Assembly (NCBI GenBank): GCA_947625015.1
Contig: CANQMR010000027.1
Span: forward strand, 1-38,683
DNA from: an uncultured Lachnospiraceae bacterium
GTDB lineage: Bacteria; Bacillota; Clostridia; Lachnospirales; Lachnospiraceae
Length of the DNA stretch: 38,683 nt
Direction: 5' to 3'
The notes beneath the pieces were generated by a model. The model had not been told where the DNA came from, did not search any database, and worked only from the letters and a program-made list of their open reading frames with translations. Of this stretch, positions 1-7,161 are shown piece after piece. A program made the position numbers and the translations under genes. The number at the start of each line of letters is the position of its first letter. Position 1 is the stretch's first letter.

Positions 1-58
1 TTATTGCAGATTTCCCTTAAAACCAAGGTTTTTATAAAGATTTAACAATAAAAAAACA

Positions 59-94
59 GGTAGTTTTTGACACTACCCTTAAGTAAGGGGGAGA
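59..94 (+). promoter_or_regulatory. Possible alternative hairpins over the ribosome site of the first lipoprotein gene
   Basis: Two short stems compete here. GGTAGT (59-64) can pair with ACTACC (72-77), and CCCTTA (76-81) can pair with TAAGGG (84-89). The second stem would cover the purine-rich ribosome site (about 85-92) of the gene starting at 102. The two stems share bases 76-77, so they exclude each other. Both are only 6 bp, so this may be chance. Confidence 0.2.
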
Positions 95-101
95 TAAGAA
101 T

Positions 102-722
102 ATGAAGAAATTTTTTTTGGCATTTTTAGCAGTTGCTATATTGACTGGTTGCAGCAATGAAATGCAAAGTAATGGTAAGCGTGAACTCGTGACAGAAACG
201 CAGCAGGAAACACAAAATCCGCCTAACACAGAAAGCGACCTGTCAGAAAACAAAACAGAGCAGGTAAATGATAATACAGCAGAAGATACAGCAGGGCAGG
301 CAGATATAAAAACTGAAAATGAAGAACAGAGTACAACGCAGGAAACAAATGCTGAACAACAGGATTCTTCCACAGAGGATGTTGAAAATAATAATTATTA
401 TGCCGTTTGTACCGGGTATAGTAAAACCGAAGTTGAGAATTTTGCGCTGACGATAAAAGATTTATTTTTGAATAAGGATTGGAGTCAATTGGCTGATAAA
501 ATATCTTATCCGATAACAATCGGAAATATTACCTGTAACAGTAAAGAGGATTTTGCAAAAGGCGACTTCGCAGCGGAGTTAAATGAAGAATTTTACGCGG
601 GTATGGAGAAGGAAAGCTGTATGGATATGTTTTGCAATTACAGTGGAATAATGTTTGGAGATGGGCAGGTTTGGATTGCGGAAGTAGAAAACGAACTCAA
701 AATAATAGGGATTAATCCTTAA
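102..722 (+). CDS. Secreted lipoprotein of unknown function with acidic Gln/Glu/Thr-rich linker
   Basis: A 206-residue protein with a classic lipoprotein signal: Lys-Lys, a hydrophobic stretch, then the lipobox LTGC with Cys17 as the lipidated residue, so it should be anchored on the outer face of the membrane. Residues about 20-97 are a low-complexity linker rich in E, Q, T, N and D. Residues about 98-206 form a compact domain with three or more cysteines. It reads like a small NTF2- or DUF-type extracellular domain, but I do not recognise the family. A purine-rich ribosome site (AAGGGGGAGA) lies 7-8 bases before the ATG. The 3' end overlaps the converging minus-strand gene by 11 bp around a GGATTAATCC palindrome. 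Function unknown. Confidence 0.75.
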   Translation: MKKFFLAFLAVAILTGCSNEMQSNGKRELVTETQQETQNPPNTESDLSENKTEQVNDNTAEDTAGQADIKTENEEQSTTQETNAEQQDSSTEDVENNNYYAVCTGYSKTEVENFALTIKDLFLNKDWSQLADKISYPITIGNITCNSKEDFAKGDFAAELNEEFYAGMEKESCMDMFCNYSGIMFGDGQVWIAEVENELKIIGINP

Positions 723-1032
723 AATCAGGGATTATCACACACTCATATATAACCATGGCAATGATTGCCAGGAGCAGCATGCCCACTGCGCTCAGCAGGA
801 ACAGGGGAGAATTTTGCTCAGCAGTTAAAAAAGGGAAGCCAAGCAATTCCATTCCTGCGGCAAAGCCGAACCATAGCTTGGCAACGGCGTGATTGTAGGC
901 TTTAACATCTTTTACTTTGGGAGGCTTTACCCCGGTCCAGAAGCCCACTGCCTCCTTTTGGTTCCATGCGCTGATTCCAAGTAATAAAAATAGGACCGCC
1001 ACGCCGCTCCAAATAATAAATGCAATCAACAT
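712..1032 (-). CDS. Small multi-pass membrane protein (SdpI/DUF3784-like)
   Basis: About 106 residues, with three predicted membrane segments: an N-terminal one, one around the middle (LWFGFAAGMELLGF) and one near the C terminus. A polar loop between the first two carries FWTGVKPPKVKDVKAYN. That loop pattern is typical of small Firmicute membrane proteins annotated as DUF3784 or SdpI-like, a tentative family call. An upstream GTG at 1041 is in frame, but it lies inside the AGGTGAG ribosome site, so the ATG at 1032 is preferred. It is the last gene of the PadR/HAAS operon on the minus strand, 32 bp downstream of its neighbour, and may be a target or partner of that regulatory pair. Confidence 0.65.
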   Translation of the reverse strand: MLIAFIIWSGVAVLFLLLGISAWNQKEAVGFWTGVKPPKVKDVKAYNHAVAKLWFGFAAGMELLGFPFLTAEQNSPLFLLSAVGMLLLAIIAMVIYECVIIPDFKD

Positions 1033-1064
1033 AAGTCTCACCTGCTTTCCGTAAAATGGGCCGG

Positions 1065-1712
1065 TTACCGGATATAAAGACCGGCAAGCTGCATATCCTC
1101 GTTATAGGTCAGATGGAAGGTGACGGAAGCATTTTCATAGGTGACCGTTACTTCCCCCACGCCAAAATGTTTCCCCGACTGTATCAGTTCTGCGCCATAT
1201 ATCTGTCCCATGCTTACGCGGCTGCCCCAGTTTTGCGCCACCTGCGCTTTGGCGGAATCCATGGTCTCTTTGGTTAAGACCGGCTGCATGTCCGGAGTGG
1301 ACATATTTTTCAGGGAATCATAATCTTCCTTATCGAACAGGTCAATGGTTTTCGTCATAGCCTCTTCCAATGTAGCTTGGTCAAAATACCGGCTGTCTTC
1401 TAAGGGAACCGCCTTTGGCAGAACCCAGTAGAGGATAGCGCAGATAACGGCCAGGCAGAGAACGACAAGAAGGATTATTTTTAAGGTCCGTCCCCGGCGG
1501 TACTGTTTCCGGTCTTTTTCGGACAGCTCCTCGTTGAAGCTGTCTGCGATTTCCTTTACAGAGCCCATTTCCCTGGCGATGTCTGCAAAGGCTTCGCCTT
1601 CTTCCAGCCGCATATGAATATCCGTCTCTAACTGTTTTTGGATGTCCTTTTTCTTATCCCTGCCGCACTGTATCTTTTTTAAAATATTTTTAATATACGC
1701 TTCCTTCGTCAT
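1065..1712 (-). CDS. HAAS-domain membrane protein with DUF3887-like C-terminal domain
   Basis: 215 residues. Residues 1-70 form a charged helical region with the pattern of a HAAS/DUF1700-type signalling domain, a domain family commonly encoded next to PadR regulators. A single membrane helix follows at about 77-97, then an extracytoplasmic domain (about 105-215) that resembles DUF3887: FDKEDYDSL, then MSTPDM, then a Leu-Thr-Lys-Glu helix, then a beta-rich end. The start codon lies 3 bases after the padR stop, with its ribosome site GGAGG inside the end of padR, so the two are probably translationally coupled. The likely role is membrane sensing or anti-regulator activity linked to PadR, inferred from this context. 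Family calls are from pattern memory, not a search. Confidence 0.7.
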   Translation of the reverse strand: MTKEAYIKNILKKIQCGRDKKKDIQKQLETDIHMRLEEGEAFADIAREMGSVKEIADSFNEELSEKDRKQYRRGRTLKIILLVVLCLAVICAILYWVLPKAVPLEDSRYFDQATLEEAMTKTIDLFDKEDYDSLKNMSTPDMQPVLTKETMDSAKAQVAQNWGSRVSMGQIYGAELIQSGKHFGVGEVTVTYENASVTFHLTYNEDMQLAGLYIR

Positions 1713-1715
1713 CGT

Positions 1716-2051
1716 TTAATCCTCCATGAGCTTTGAAATTCCTACGGAAATGGTATGCCAGACCTCTGTAATCTCTGCCAGCGCATCCCGCCCCTTGTCT
1801 GTAATTTCATAATATTTCCGGGGGACCTTCTTCCCTTCGCCTTCCTCCCAGCGGCTTGCCACCAGTCCGTCCTCCTCCAGCCGGTATAAAACGGGGTATA
1901 AGGTGCCGTCCTTTAAGGAAAAAATGTTCTCGCTTTTCTCTTTCATTTCCTGGATAATCTGATATCCGTATTTGGTTTCGGATTGCAGCAGCTTAAGGAC
2001 TAACATATCCAGGACGCCTTTTCGCATCTGCCGTTCAAATTTCCCCTTCAT
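1716..2051 (-). CDS. PadR family transcriptional regulator
   Basis: 111 residues, the usual size of short PadR (PF03551) proteins. The winged-helix core is clear: LDMLVLKLLQ, then YGYQIIQEM, then the family signature DGTLYPVLYRLEEDGLV, then RKYYEITDKGRDAL forming the wing, and a short C-terminal dimerisation helix. PadR proteins are usually repressors that respond to small hydrophobic or phenolic ligands and often autoregulate. A perfect palindrome sits just upstream of the start (2065-2095) and overlaps the likely promoter, which fits autorepression. It is the first gene of a three-gene minus-strand operon with the HAAS membrane protein and a small membrane protein. Confidence 0.92.
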   Translation of the reverse strand: MKGKFERQMRKGVLDMLVLKLLQSETKYGYQIIQEMKEKSENIFSLKDGTLYPVLYRLEEDGLVASRWEEGEGKKVPRKYYEITDKGRDALAEITEVWHTISVGISKLMED

Positions 2052-2064
2052 CTATATCTCCCAA

Positions 2065-2095
2065 TCTATATACTTTGTAATACAAAGTATATAGA
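2065..2095 (-). promoter_or_regulatory. Probable PadR operator: perfect 31-bp palindrome
   Basis: The 15-base left arm TCTATATACTTTGTA is repeated perfectly as its reverse complement after a single central base. It ends 14 bases upstream of the padR start codon, so it lies on the promoter or early leader of the minus-strand operon. Known PadR-type operators are AT-rich inverted repeats of similar half-site type. Binding by this PadR is inferred from position. Confidence 0.7.
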
Positions 2096-2232
2096 TTTAG
2101 AAAGATGTTGTCAAGCCTTTTTTACGGGAAATCGAAGGGATAAACATACATAAATAAAAAGAGATAAGCCATGCACAGCCGGAGAATGATTTGAATAAGT
2201 TAATAATAAGTAAGGAAAATGGTGGCATAGCT

Positions 2233-2535
2233 ATGGCATTTGAACACATAAATATCCGTAAAATTCTGGGCTGCGCGCTATCTGAGGATGCCATTATTGT
2301 AGATGTCAGACCGCCGGAGCGCTTTTGCCGGGGGCATATTCCCATGGCTGTCAATCTGTCTTTGGAGAAAATACAGAAAAACCTGGTGAACCTGCCGAAA
2401 TCCCGCACGCTGATTGTATACTGCGATACCGGGGGCGCCAGCGTACAGGCGGCAAGGCTTTTATCCGATATGGGATATACGGTGATAAACTGCGTGGGAG
2501 GACTGAGAAATTATAACGGCTCATTGACAAAATAA
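2233..2535 (+). CDS. Rhodanese-like domain protein
   Basis: A single rhodanese domain of about 100 residues. It shows IIVDVRPPERFCRGHIPMAVN (the typical D-R-x2-E-x4-GHI-x-A-N region) and the active-site loop with the catalytic cysteine in VYCDTGGASVQAA, matching the C-x2-G-x2-S/A pattern, followed by GYTVINCVGGL. It probably carries sulfur as a persulfide on that cysteine. The acceptor is unknown. The longest frame begins at a TTG (2191), but the ATG at 2233 with GGTGG 7 bases upstream removes an unconserved leader and is preferred. The gene is isolated between the PadR locus and the RNA methyltransferase. Confidence 0.85.
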   Translation: MAFEHINIRKILGCALSEDAIIVDVRPPERFCRGHIPMAVNLSLEKIQKNLVNLPKSRTLIVYCDTGGASVQAARLLSDMGYTVINCVGGLRNYNGSLTK

Positions 2536-2610
2536 ATCACAAGGTTATTTCCTTATTGGTCAAAATCTGTTATAGTAAAGGACAGGAGTTGTTTTTTGTA
2601 AGGAGCACAT

Positions 2611-3762
2611 ATGCAGGAATTGGAGTACATTGCGCCCTGCCATTTTGGGCTGGAGGCAGTATTAAAGCGGGAAATTACAGATTTAGGCTATGAGATTGTC
2701 TCGGTGGAGGACGGACGGATTACCTTTAAGGGGGACCAGGCAGCACTGGCGAGAGCCAATATTTTTATCCGGACGGCTGAGAGAATTATGATTAAGGTGG
2801 GCAGCTTTCGGGCAGACACCTTCGATGAATTATTTGAAGGCACAAAAGCATTGTCCTGGGAACAGTATCTCCCAAAGGACGCCAGATTCTGGGTGACTAA
2901 GGCCACAACCAACAAATCCAAGTTGTTCAGCGGTTCCGATATCCAGTCGATTGTCAAAAAGGCGATTGTGGACAGGCTGACCGGCGTTTACCATATCCGG
3001 TGGTTTGAGGAGACCGGCGCAGAATATCCCATACGGGTATTTATTTTTAAGGATATTGTTACCATTGCTTTGGATGCTTCGGGGACCTCGCTGCATAAGC
3101 GGGGATACCGCCAGTTGGTAGGCAAGGCGCCGATTTCTGAGACTTTGGCGGCGGCACTGATTATGCTGACGCCATGGAACAGGGACAGGCTTTTGGTGGA
3201 TCCCTTTTGCGGCAGCGGCACATTTCCTATTGAGGCGGCTATGATTGGGGCTGAGATTGCGCCGGGCATGCACCGGGAATTTACGGCGGATAAATGGGAC
3301 AATCTGGCGGCGGAGACGATCTGGCAGCAGGCGCTTGCCGAGGCGGAGGATAAGATTTTGCGGAACGTCAGCATGAGCATACAGGGTTACGACTTAGACG
3401 CCGGTATAATAAAATGCGCGATGAAAAACGCTAAGGCCGCGGGAGTGGAACAGCATATTCATTTTCAGCAGCGGGATATGCGGGAACTGTCCAGCCCGAA
3501 GAAATACGGATTTCTTATCACGAACCCGCCTTACGGTGAGCGGTTAGAGGACAGGGCTGATTTGCCGGAGCTTTACCGGGATATGGGAAAAGCCTTTGAC
3601 CGGCTGGATACATGGTCGAAGTTCATTATTACCTCCTATGAGGACGCAGAGAAATATTTGGGGCGGAAGGCGACTAAGAACCGGAAGATATATAACGGCA
3701 TGATTAAATCCTATTACTATCAGTATATGGGACCGAAGCCGCCGAGGAGAGAAAGGCAGTAG
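2611..3762 (+). CDS. THUMP-domain class I SAM-dependent RNA methyltransferase (RlmL/YpsC family)
   Basis: 383 residues, the usual length of the Firmicute YpsC/RlmL-N-like group. The N-terminal part (about 45-155) is ferredoxin-like plus THUMP RNA-binding. The catalytic part has the UPF0020 pattern: SETLAAALI, then the SAM-binding DPFCGSGTFPIEAA from residue 197, then NPPYGERL from residue 305, the N6/N2 methyltransferase motif. The family modifies guanines in 23S rRNA, with the exact position inferred by homology. It starts the plus-strand housekeeping run, followed after 32 bp by the RdgB-type pyrophosphatase. Confidence 0.92.
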   Translation: MQELEYIAPCHFGLEAVLKREITDLGYEIVSVEDGRITFKGDQAALARANIFIRTAERIMIKVGSFRADTFDELFEGTKALSWEQYLPKDARFWVTKATTNKSKLFSGSDIQSIVKKAIVDRLTGVYHIRWFEETGAEYPIRVFIFKDIVTIALDASGTSLHKRGYRQLVGKAPISETLAAALIMLTPWNRDRLLVDPFCGSGTFPIEAAMIGAEIAPGMHREFTADKWDNLAAETIWQQALAEAEDKILRNVSMSIQGYDLDAGIIKCAMKNAKAAGVEQHIHFQQRDMRELSSPKKYGFLITNPPYGERLEDRADLPELYRDMGKAFDRLDTWSKFIITSYEDAEKYLGRKATKNRKIYNGMIKSYYYQYMGPKPPRRERQ

Positions 3763-3794
3763 GTGTACGCAGCGAACAGAAAAGAGGAAAATGT

Positions 3795-4376
3795 ATGGAG
3801 AAATTGATATTTGCTACGGGCAATGAGGGAAAAATGAAAGAAATCCGCATGATTTTAGGGGATTTGAACTATGAAATCCTATCCATGAAGGAGGCCGGTA
3901 TAGAAGCCGATATTGTGGAGGACGGAAAGACCTTTGAGGAAAATGCGGTAATCAAGGCAACCGCAATCAGCAAAATTGCAAACTGTCTGGTGCTGGCGGA
4001 CGACTCCGGCCTGGAGGTGGATTACATGGATAAAATGCCGGGAATCTATTCCGCCAGATGGTTGGGAGAAGATACCTCCTATGCCATTAAGAACCAGACA
4101 ATTATTGATAATCTGGCAGGGGTGCCCGACGAGAAGCGGACGGCCCGGTTCGTCTGCGCCATTGCTGCGGCGTTCCCCGACGGACGGGTGATAACCAGAC
4201 GGGGAACCATTGAGGGCATAATCGGTTACGAGGAGAGAGGGGAGAACGGTTTCGGCTATGACCCCATTTTCTATCTCCCTGAATACGGAAAGACAACCGC
4301 GGAGCTTTCCCCGGAGGAGAAGAATAAAATCAGCCACCGGGGCCGGGCTTTGGAAATGATAAAAGATGAGCTTTAA
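3795..4376 (+). CDS. rdgB: XTP/dITP diphosphatase (RdgB/HAM1 family)
   Basis: 193 residues, normal for the family. It hydrolyses non-canonical purine triphosphates (dITP, XTP, ITP) to the monophosphate and pyrophosphate, keeping them out of DNA and RNA. The signature elements are present: ATGNEGKMKEI at the N terminus (substrate loop), LVLADDSGLEVD (metal and catalytic acidic residues), GENGFGYDPIF (base recognition) and the C-terminal SHRGRAL. The ATG has GAGG 7-8 bases upstream. The end overlaps by 11 bp a possible N-terminal extension of the next gene, a phosphodiesterase that commonly follows rdgB in Clostridia. Confidence 0.96.
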   Translation: MEKLIFATGNEGKMKEIRMILGDLNYEILSMKEAGIEADIVEDGKTFEENAVIKATAISKIANCLVLADDSGLEVDYMDKMPGIYSARWLGEDTSYAIKNQTIIDNLAGVPDEKRTARFVCAIAAAFPDGRVITRRGTIEGIIGYEERGENGFGYDPIFYLPEYGKTTAELSPEEKNKISHRGRALEMIKDEL

Positions 4377-4524
4377 GGGCAGGCGCAGTTTGTTGGGAAA
4401 AAAGGAAGACGGCTTGCGTGGCGAAGGGAAGGCAGGCGGCTTGCGGGCCAGAGACGGAGGATTGGGGAAAAGAACTGGCGGCCAGCAGGGCAGGCAGTCC
4501 GGAAAGGATAATGAGGCGATAGAG

Positions 4525-5040
4525 ATGCGGATATTGGTGATTAGCGATTCCCATGGAAAAAATGATGATGTTAAGCAGGTGCTAGAGCAGGTGGGCGATA
4601 TTGATATGTTTATCCATTTAGGCGATATTGAGCGCGGACCGGAGTATATCCGGGAACTGGCAAAGTGTGAGACGCATATGATAGCCGGTAATAACGATTA
4701 CGATATCAACCTGCCGGACAGTGATTCCTTTATGATTGCGGATAAAAAGGTATTCATTACCCATGGGCACCGGTTCTATGTGTATTCCGGGGTGGAGCAT
4801 TTACGGCAGTACGCCAGGGATAACGGCTATGATATTGTCATGTACGGCCATACGCACATGCCTTATCTGGAAATCGGCGAGGATGTGACAATCTTAAATC
4901 CCGGCAGCATTTCTTATCCGAGACAGGACGGCAGAAAGCATACCTTTATGCTGATTGAGGTAGATAGGGAAGGGGAGTTCCATTATTCGGAGGGACTGCT
5001 GAAATCCTCTCTGCGGGATTTGTATAAGGGATTTTACTAG
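4525..5040 (+). CDS. YfcE/MJ0936-family metallophosphodiesterase
   Basis: From the ATG at 4525 this is a normal 171-residue family member, with the two-metal phosphoesterase motifs in order: MRILVISDSHG, FIHLGDIE, MIAGNNDYD, FITHGHRFYV and YGHTHMPYLE, then LNPGSIS. The family cleaves phosphodiesters; the physiological substrate is unknown. The open frame continues upstream to an ATG at 4366 that overlaps rdgB. The extra 53 residues are Gly/Arg/Lys-rich, low in complexity and lack any known fold, while GAGG before 4525 offers a ribosome site. I therefore place the start at 4525 and treat the upstream part as spacer, although an extended protein cannot be excluded. Confidence 0.9.
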   Translation: MRILVISDSHGKNDDVKQVLEQVGDIDMFIHLGDIERGPEYIRELAKCETHMIAGNNDYDINLPDSDSFMIADKKVFITHGHRFYVYSGVEHLRQYARDNGYDIVMYGHTHMPYLEIGEDVTILNPGSISYPRQDGRKHTFMLIEVDREGEFHYSEGLLKSSLRDLYKGFY

Positions 5041-5086
5041 GATTTTAATATGTTGGAAGGCAGGATTTTCGTGAGGTGCGTATCAA

Positions 5087-5578
5087 ATGGAGGTCGGGAC
5101 ATTTTTTGAGGCCGGAGGCAGGAGGTTCATTTATAAATGGACGGATGGAACGGACGGCGATTTTATTAAGTTCAGCGGCGATATGGAAGACTATTATAAC
5201 CGGTTAGTGGGCGGCGAGGATAACCGCAAAGGGTTTGTTCCGTATAACGCTCTGGCAGACATTCATGATGTTATGGTGGTGTATGATGAGGACAGGCCGG
5301 CAGCTTGCGCCAGCTTTAAAGGTTATGATGAAAGGTCGGCAGAGATAAAGCGGGTATGGGTAAGCGAAGAATACAGGGGCTGCCATATTTCCAGAAAAAT
5401 GATGGAACTGTTGGAGGAAAGAGCAAGGGAAAAGGGATTTAAGCGGGCAATTTTACAGACAAGGGAAGCCTGTGTGGAGGCAGTGTCTTTATACAAATCT
5501 CTGGGCTATGCGCAGATTGCAAATTATCCGCCCTATGATAAGCTGGAACTGGCTGTATGTTTTGAAAAAGTGTTGTGA
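5087..5578 (+). CDS. GNAT family N-acetyltransferase
   Basis: 163 residues. The GNAT core is visible: PAACASFKGYDERSAEIKRVWVSEEYRGCHISRKMM gives the beta-4 strand and the acetyl-CoA pyrophosphate loop (here R-G-C-H-I-S, a variant of Q/R-x2-G-x-G/A). Then come LLEERAREKGFKRAILQT and VSLYKSLGYAQI. The substrate is unknown; small amines, amino acids or protein N termini are all possible. The loop has Cys-His instead of the usual Gly, so acetyl-CoA binding may be altered. It sits between the phosphodiesterase and RlmD with short gaps, probably in the same transcript. Confidence 0.88.
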   Translation: MEVGTFFEAGGRRFIYKWTDGTDGDFIKFSGDMEDYYNRLVGGEDNRKGFVPYNALADIHDVMVVYDEDRPAACASFKGYDERSAEIKRVWVSEEYRGCHISRKMMELLEERAREKGFKRAILQTREACVEAVSLYKSLGYAQIANYPPYDKLELAVCFEKVL

Positions 5579-5611
5579 AGTGGATAGATTACAGATAAGG
5601 AAAACAGGACA

Positions 5612-7138
5612 ATGAAAAAAGGGGATATTTGCGAGGGTATAGTGGAACGCTATGCCTTTCCAAATAAAGGCTATGTGAATATAGAGGACAGGGAGATTTG
5701 CATTAAGGGGGCATTAAAAGGGCAGAAGGTGCGTTTCTCTGTAAAAAAGTTGCGGAAGGGAAATGGCGAGGGGCGGCTGTTAGAGGTTTTGGAAAAGGCG
5801 CCTGTGGAGGACGCCATACCGGAGTGTCCCCATTTCGGACAGTGCGGCGGCTGCACCTATCTTACCATGAGCTATGAAAATCAACTGCGGTTAAAAGAGG
5901 AGCAGGTGAAATCTCTGCTGCAAAGCGTTGTTCCCGTCGTATGCGGCGCCGGGGCAGAGGACAACGGGAATGAGGCGGCACAGGGAAAAGCAGAGGAAGG
6001 CTTGTGTCAGGAGTCTTGCCCGCAGGGAGGAATAAGGGAAGGCTTGCGGCAGGAATATAGCCCGCAGGGAGGAATACGAGAAGACTTGTGTCAGGAATCT
6101 TGCCTGTGGGAAGGCATAAAGGGAAGTCCGGTGCAGGAGGCGTACCGGAATAAGATGGAATTTTCCTTTGGGGACGCTTTTAAAGGCGGTCCTCTGGCTC
6201 TTGGTATGCACAAAAAGGGAAGTTTTCACGATATTGTTACAGTGGACCACTGCCGGATTGTGGATTCGGATTATACCGACATTTTGCGGACAGTGCTGGA
6301 TTTCTATACAGAGAAGCAGACGCCTTTTTATAAGAAAATGCAGCATACCGGCGTGCTTCGGCATCTGGTGGTGCGGCAGGCCGCTTGCAGCGGAGATATT
6401 CTGGTAAATCTGGTGACTACCACCCAGGATTTGGACAGCCTTTATCCGGAGGAGTTAAAGGAGCGGCTGCTTTCTTTAAAGCTACATGGAAGAATTGCCG
6501 GCATACTGCACACCCATAACGACAGCCTTTCTGACGCTGTGGTTCCGGAAAAAGTCATTACCCTTTACGGGCAGGATTATATTTATGAAAATATTCTTGG
6601 ACTGACTTTTCGGATTTCCCCGTTCTCTTTTTTTCAGACCAATTCCAGAGGAGCCGAGATCCTGTATGAAACTGCCCGCTCTTATGTGGGAGACACAAGG
6701 GATAAGGTGATTTTTGATTTGTACAGCGGAACGGGCACCATTGCCCAGATGTTAGCGCCGGTGGCAAAAAAGGTAATCGGCGTGGAAATCGTGGAAGAAG
6801 CGGTGGAGGCTGCCAGAGAAAATGCGAAGCTCAACGGCCTTACCAACTGTGAATTTATTGCCGGAGATGTGCTGAAGGTGATTGACGGGATTGCGGAGCA
6901 GCCGGATATCATCGTGTTAGACCCGCCAAGGGACGGGATTAATCCCAAGGCACTGGATAAGATTATTGCCTATGGCGTGGAAGAAATCGTGTATATTTCC
7001 TGCAAACCCACCAGTCTGGTAAGGGATTTGGCGGTGCTGACCGGGAGAGGGTATCGGGTGGCTAAGGCTTGTGCGGTGGATCAATTTGTTGGGACTGTGC
7101 ATGTGGAGACGGTTTGCCTGCTGTCGAGAAAAGCCTAA
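5612..7138 (+). CDS. rlmD: 23S rRNA (uracil-C5)-methyltransferase, RlmD/RumA-type
   Basis: 508 residues, longer than the usual 450-460. The order is a TRAM-like N-terminal beta domain (1-60); iron-sulfur cysteines C72, C78 and C81 in ECPHFGQCGGC plus C214 in DHCRIV; FQTNSRGAEILYE; the SAM site DLYSGTGTIAQML; VLDPPRDGI; and the catalytic cysteine C464 in YISCKPTSLVRDL. It methylates U1939-type (and possibly U747-type) sites in 23S rRNA; some Firmicute members do both, so the symbol is provisional. The extra length is an insert of about 70 residues (about 105-176) that includes a threefold 14-residue repeat (130-171), placed just before the conserved YRNKMEF segment. The downstream nuclease gene begins only 23 bp after the stop. 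Confidence 0.93.
   Translation: MKKGDICEGIVERYAFPNKGYVNIEDREICIKGALKGQKVRFSVKKLRKGNGEGRLLEVLEKAPVEDAIPECPHFGQCGGCTYLTMSYENQLRLKEEQVKSLLQSVVPVVCGAGAEDNGNEAAQGKAEEGLCQESCPQGGIREGLRQEYSPQGGIREDLCQESCLWEGIKGSPVQEAYRNKMEFSFGDAFKGGPLALGMHKKGSFHDIVTVDHCRIVDSDYTDILRTVLDFYTEKQTPFYKKMQHTGVLRHLVVRQAACSGDILVNLVTTTQDLDSLYPEELKERLLSLKLHGRIAGILHTHNDSLSDAVVPEKVITLYGQDYIYENILGLTFRISPFSFFQTNSRGAEILYETARSYVGDTRDKVIFDLYSGTGTIAQMLAPVAKKVIGVEIVEEAVEAARENAKLNGLTNCEFIAGDVLKVIDGIAEQPDIIVLDPPRDGINPKALDKIIAYGVEEIVYISCKPTSLVRDLAVLTGRGYRVAKACAVDQFVGTVHVETVCLLSRKA
5999..6124 (+). repeat. Three tandem 42-bp in-frame repeats inside rlmD
   Basis: Three adjacent 42-base units (5999-6040, 6041-6082, 6083-6124) encode GLCQESCPQGGIRE, GLRQEYSPQGGIRE and DLCQESCLWEGIKG. 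Units 1 and 2 are most alike and unit 3 is more diverged. The length is a multiple of three, so the frame is kept. The insert lies between the iron-sulfur region and the YRNKMEF segment of the enzyme. Confidence 0.85.
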
Positions 7139-7161
7139 TAAATCAAAGAAGGTGAATAAGA

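Noticed and set aside
4366-4524. Using ATG 4366 as the start of the phosphodiesterase
   Set aside because: The added residues are low complexity, not part of the family, and GAGG precedes ATG 4525. Kept only as a finding.
5999-6124. CRISPR-like array
   Set aside because: The three 42-base units are adjacent without spacers and code in frame, so this is a coding minisatellite. No CRISPR array was seen anywhere in the window.
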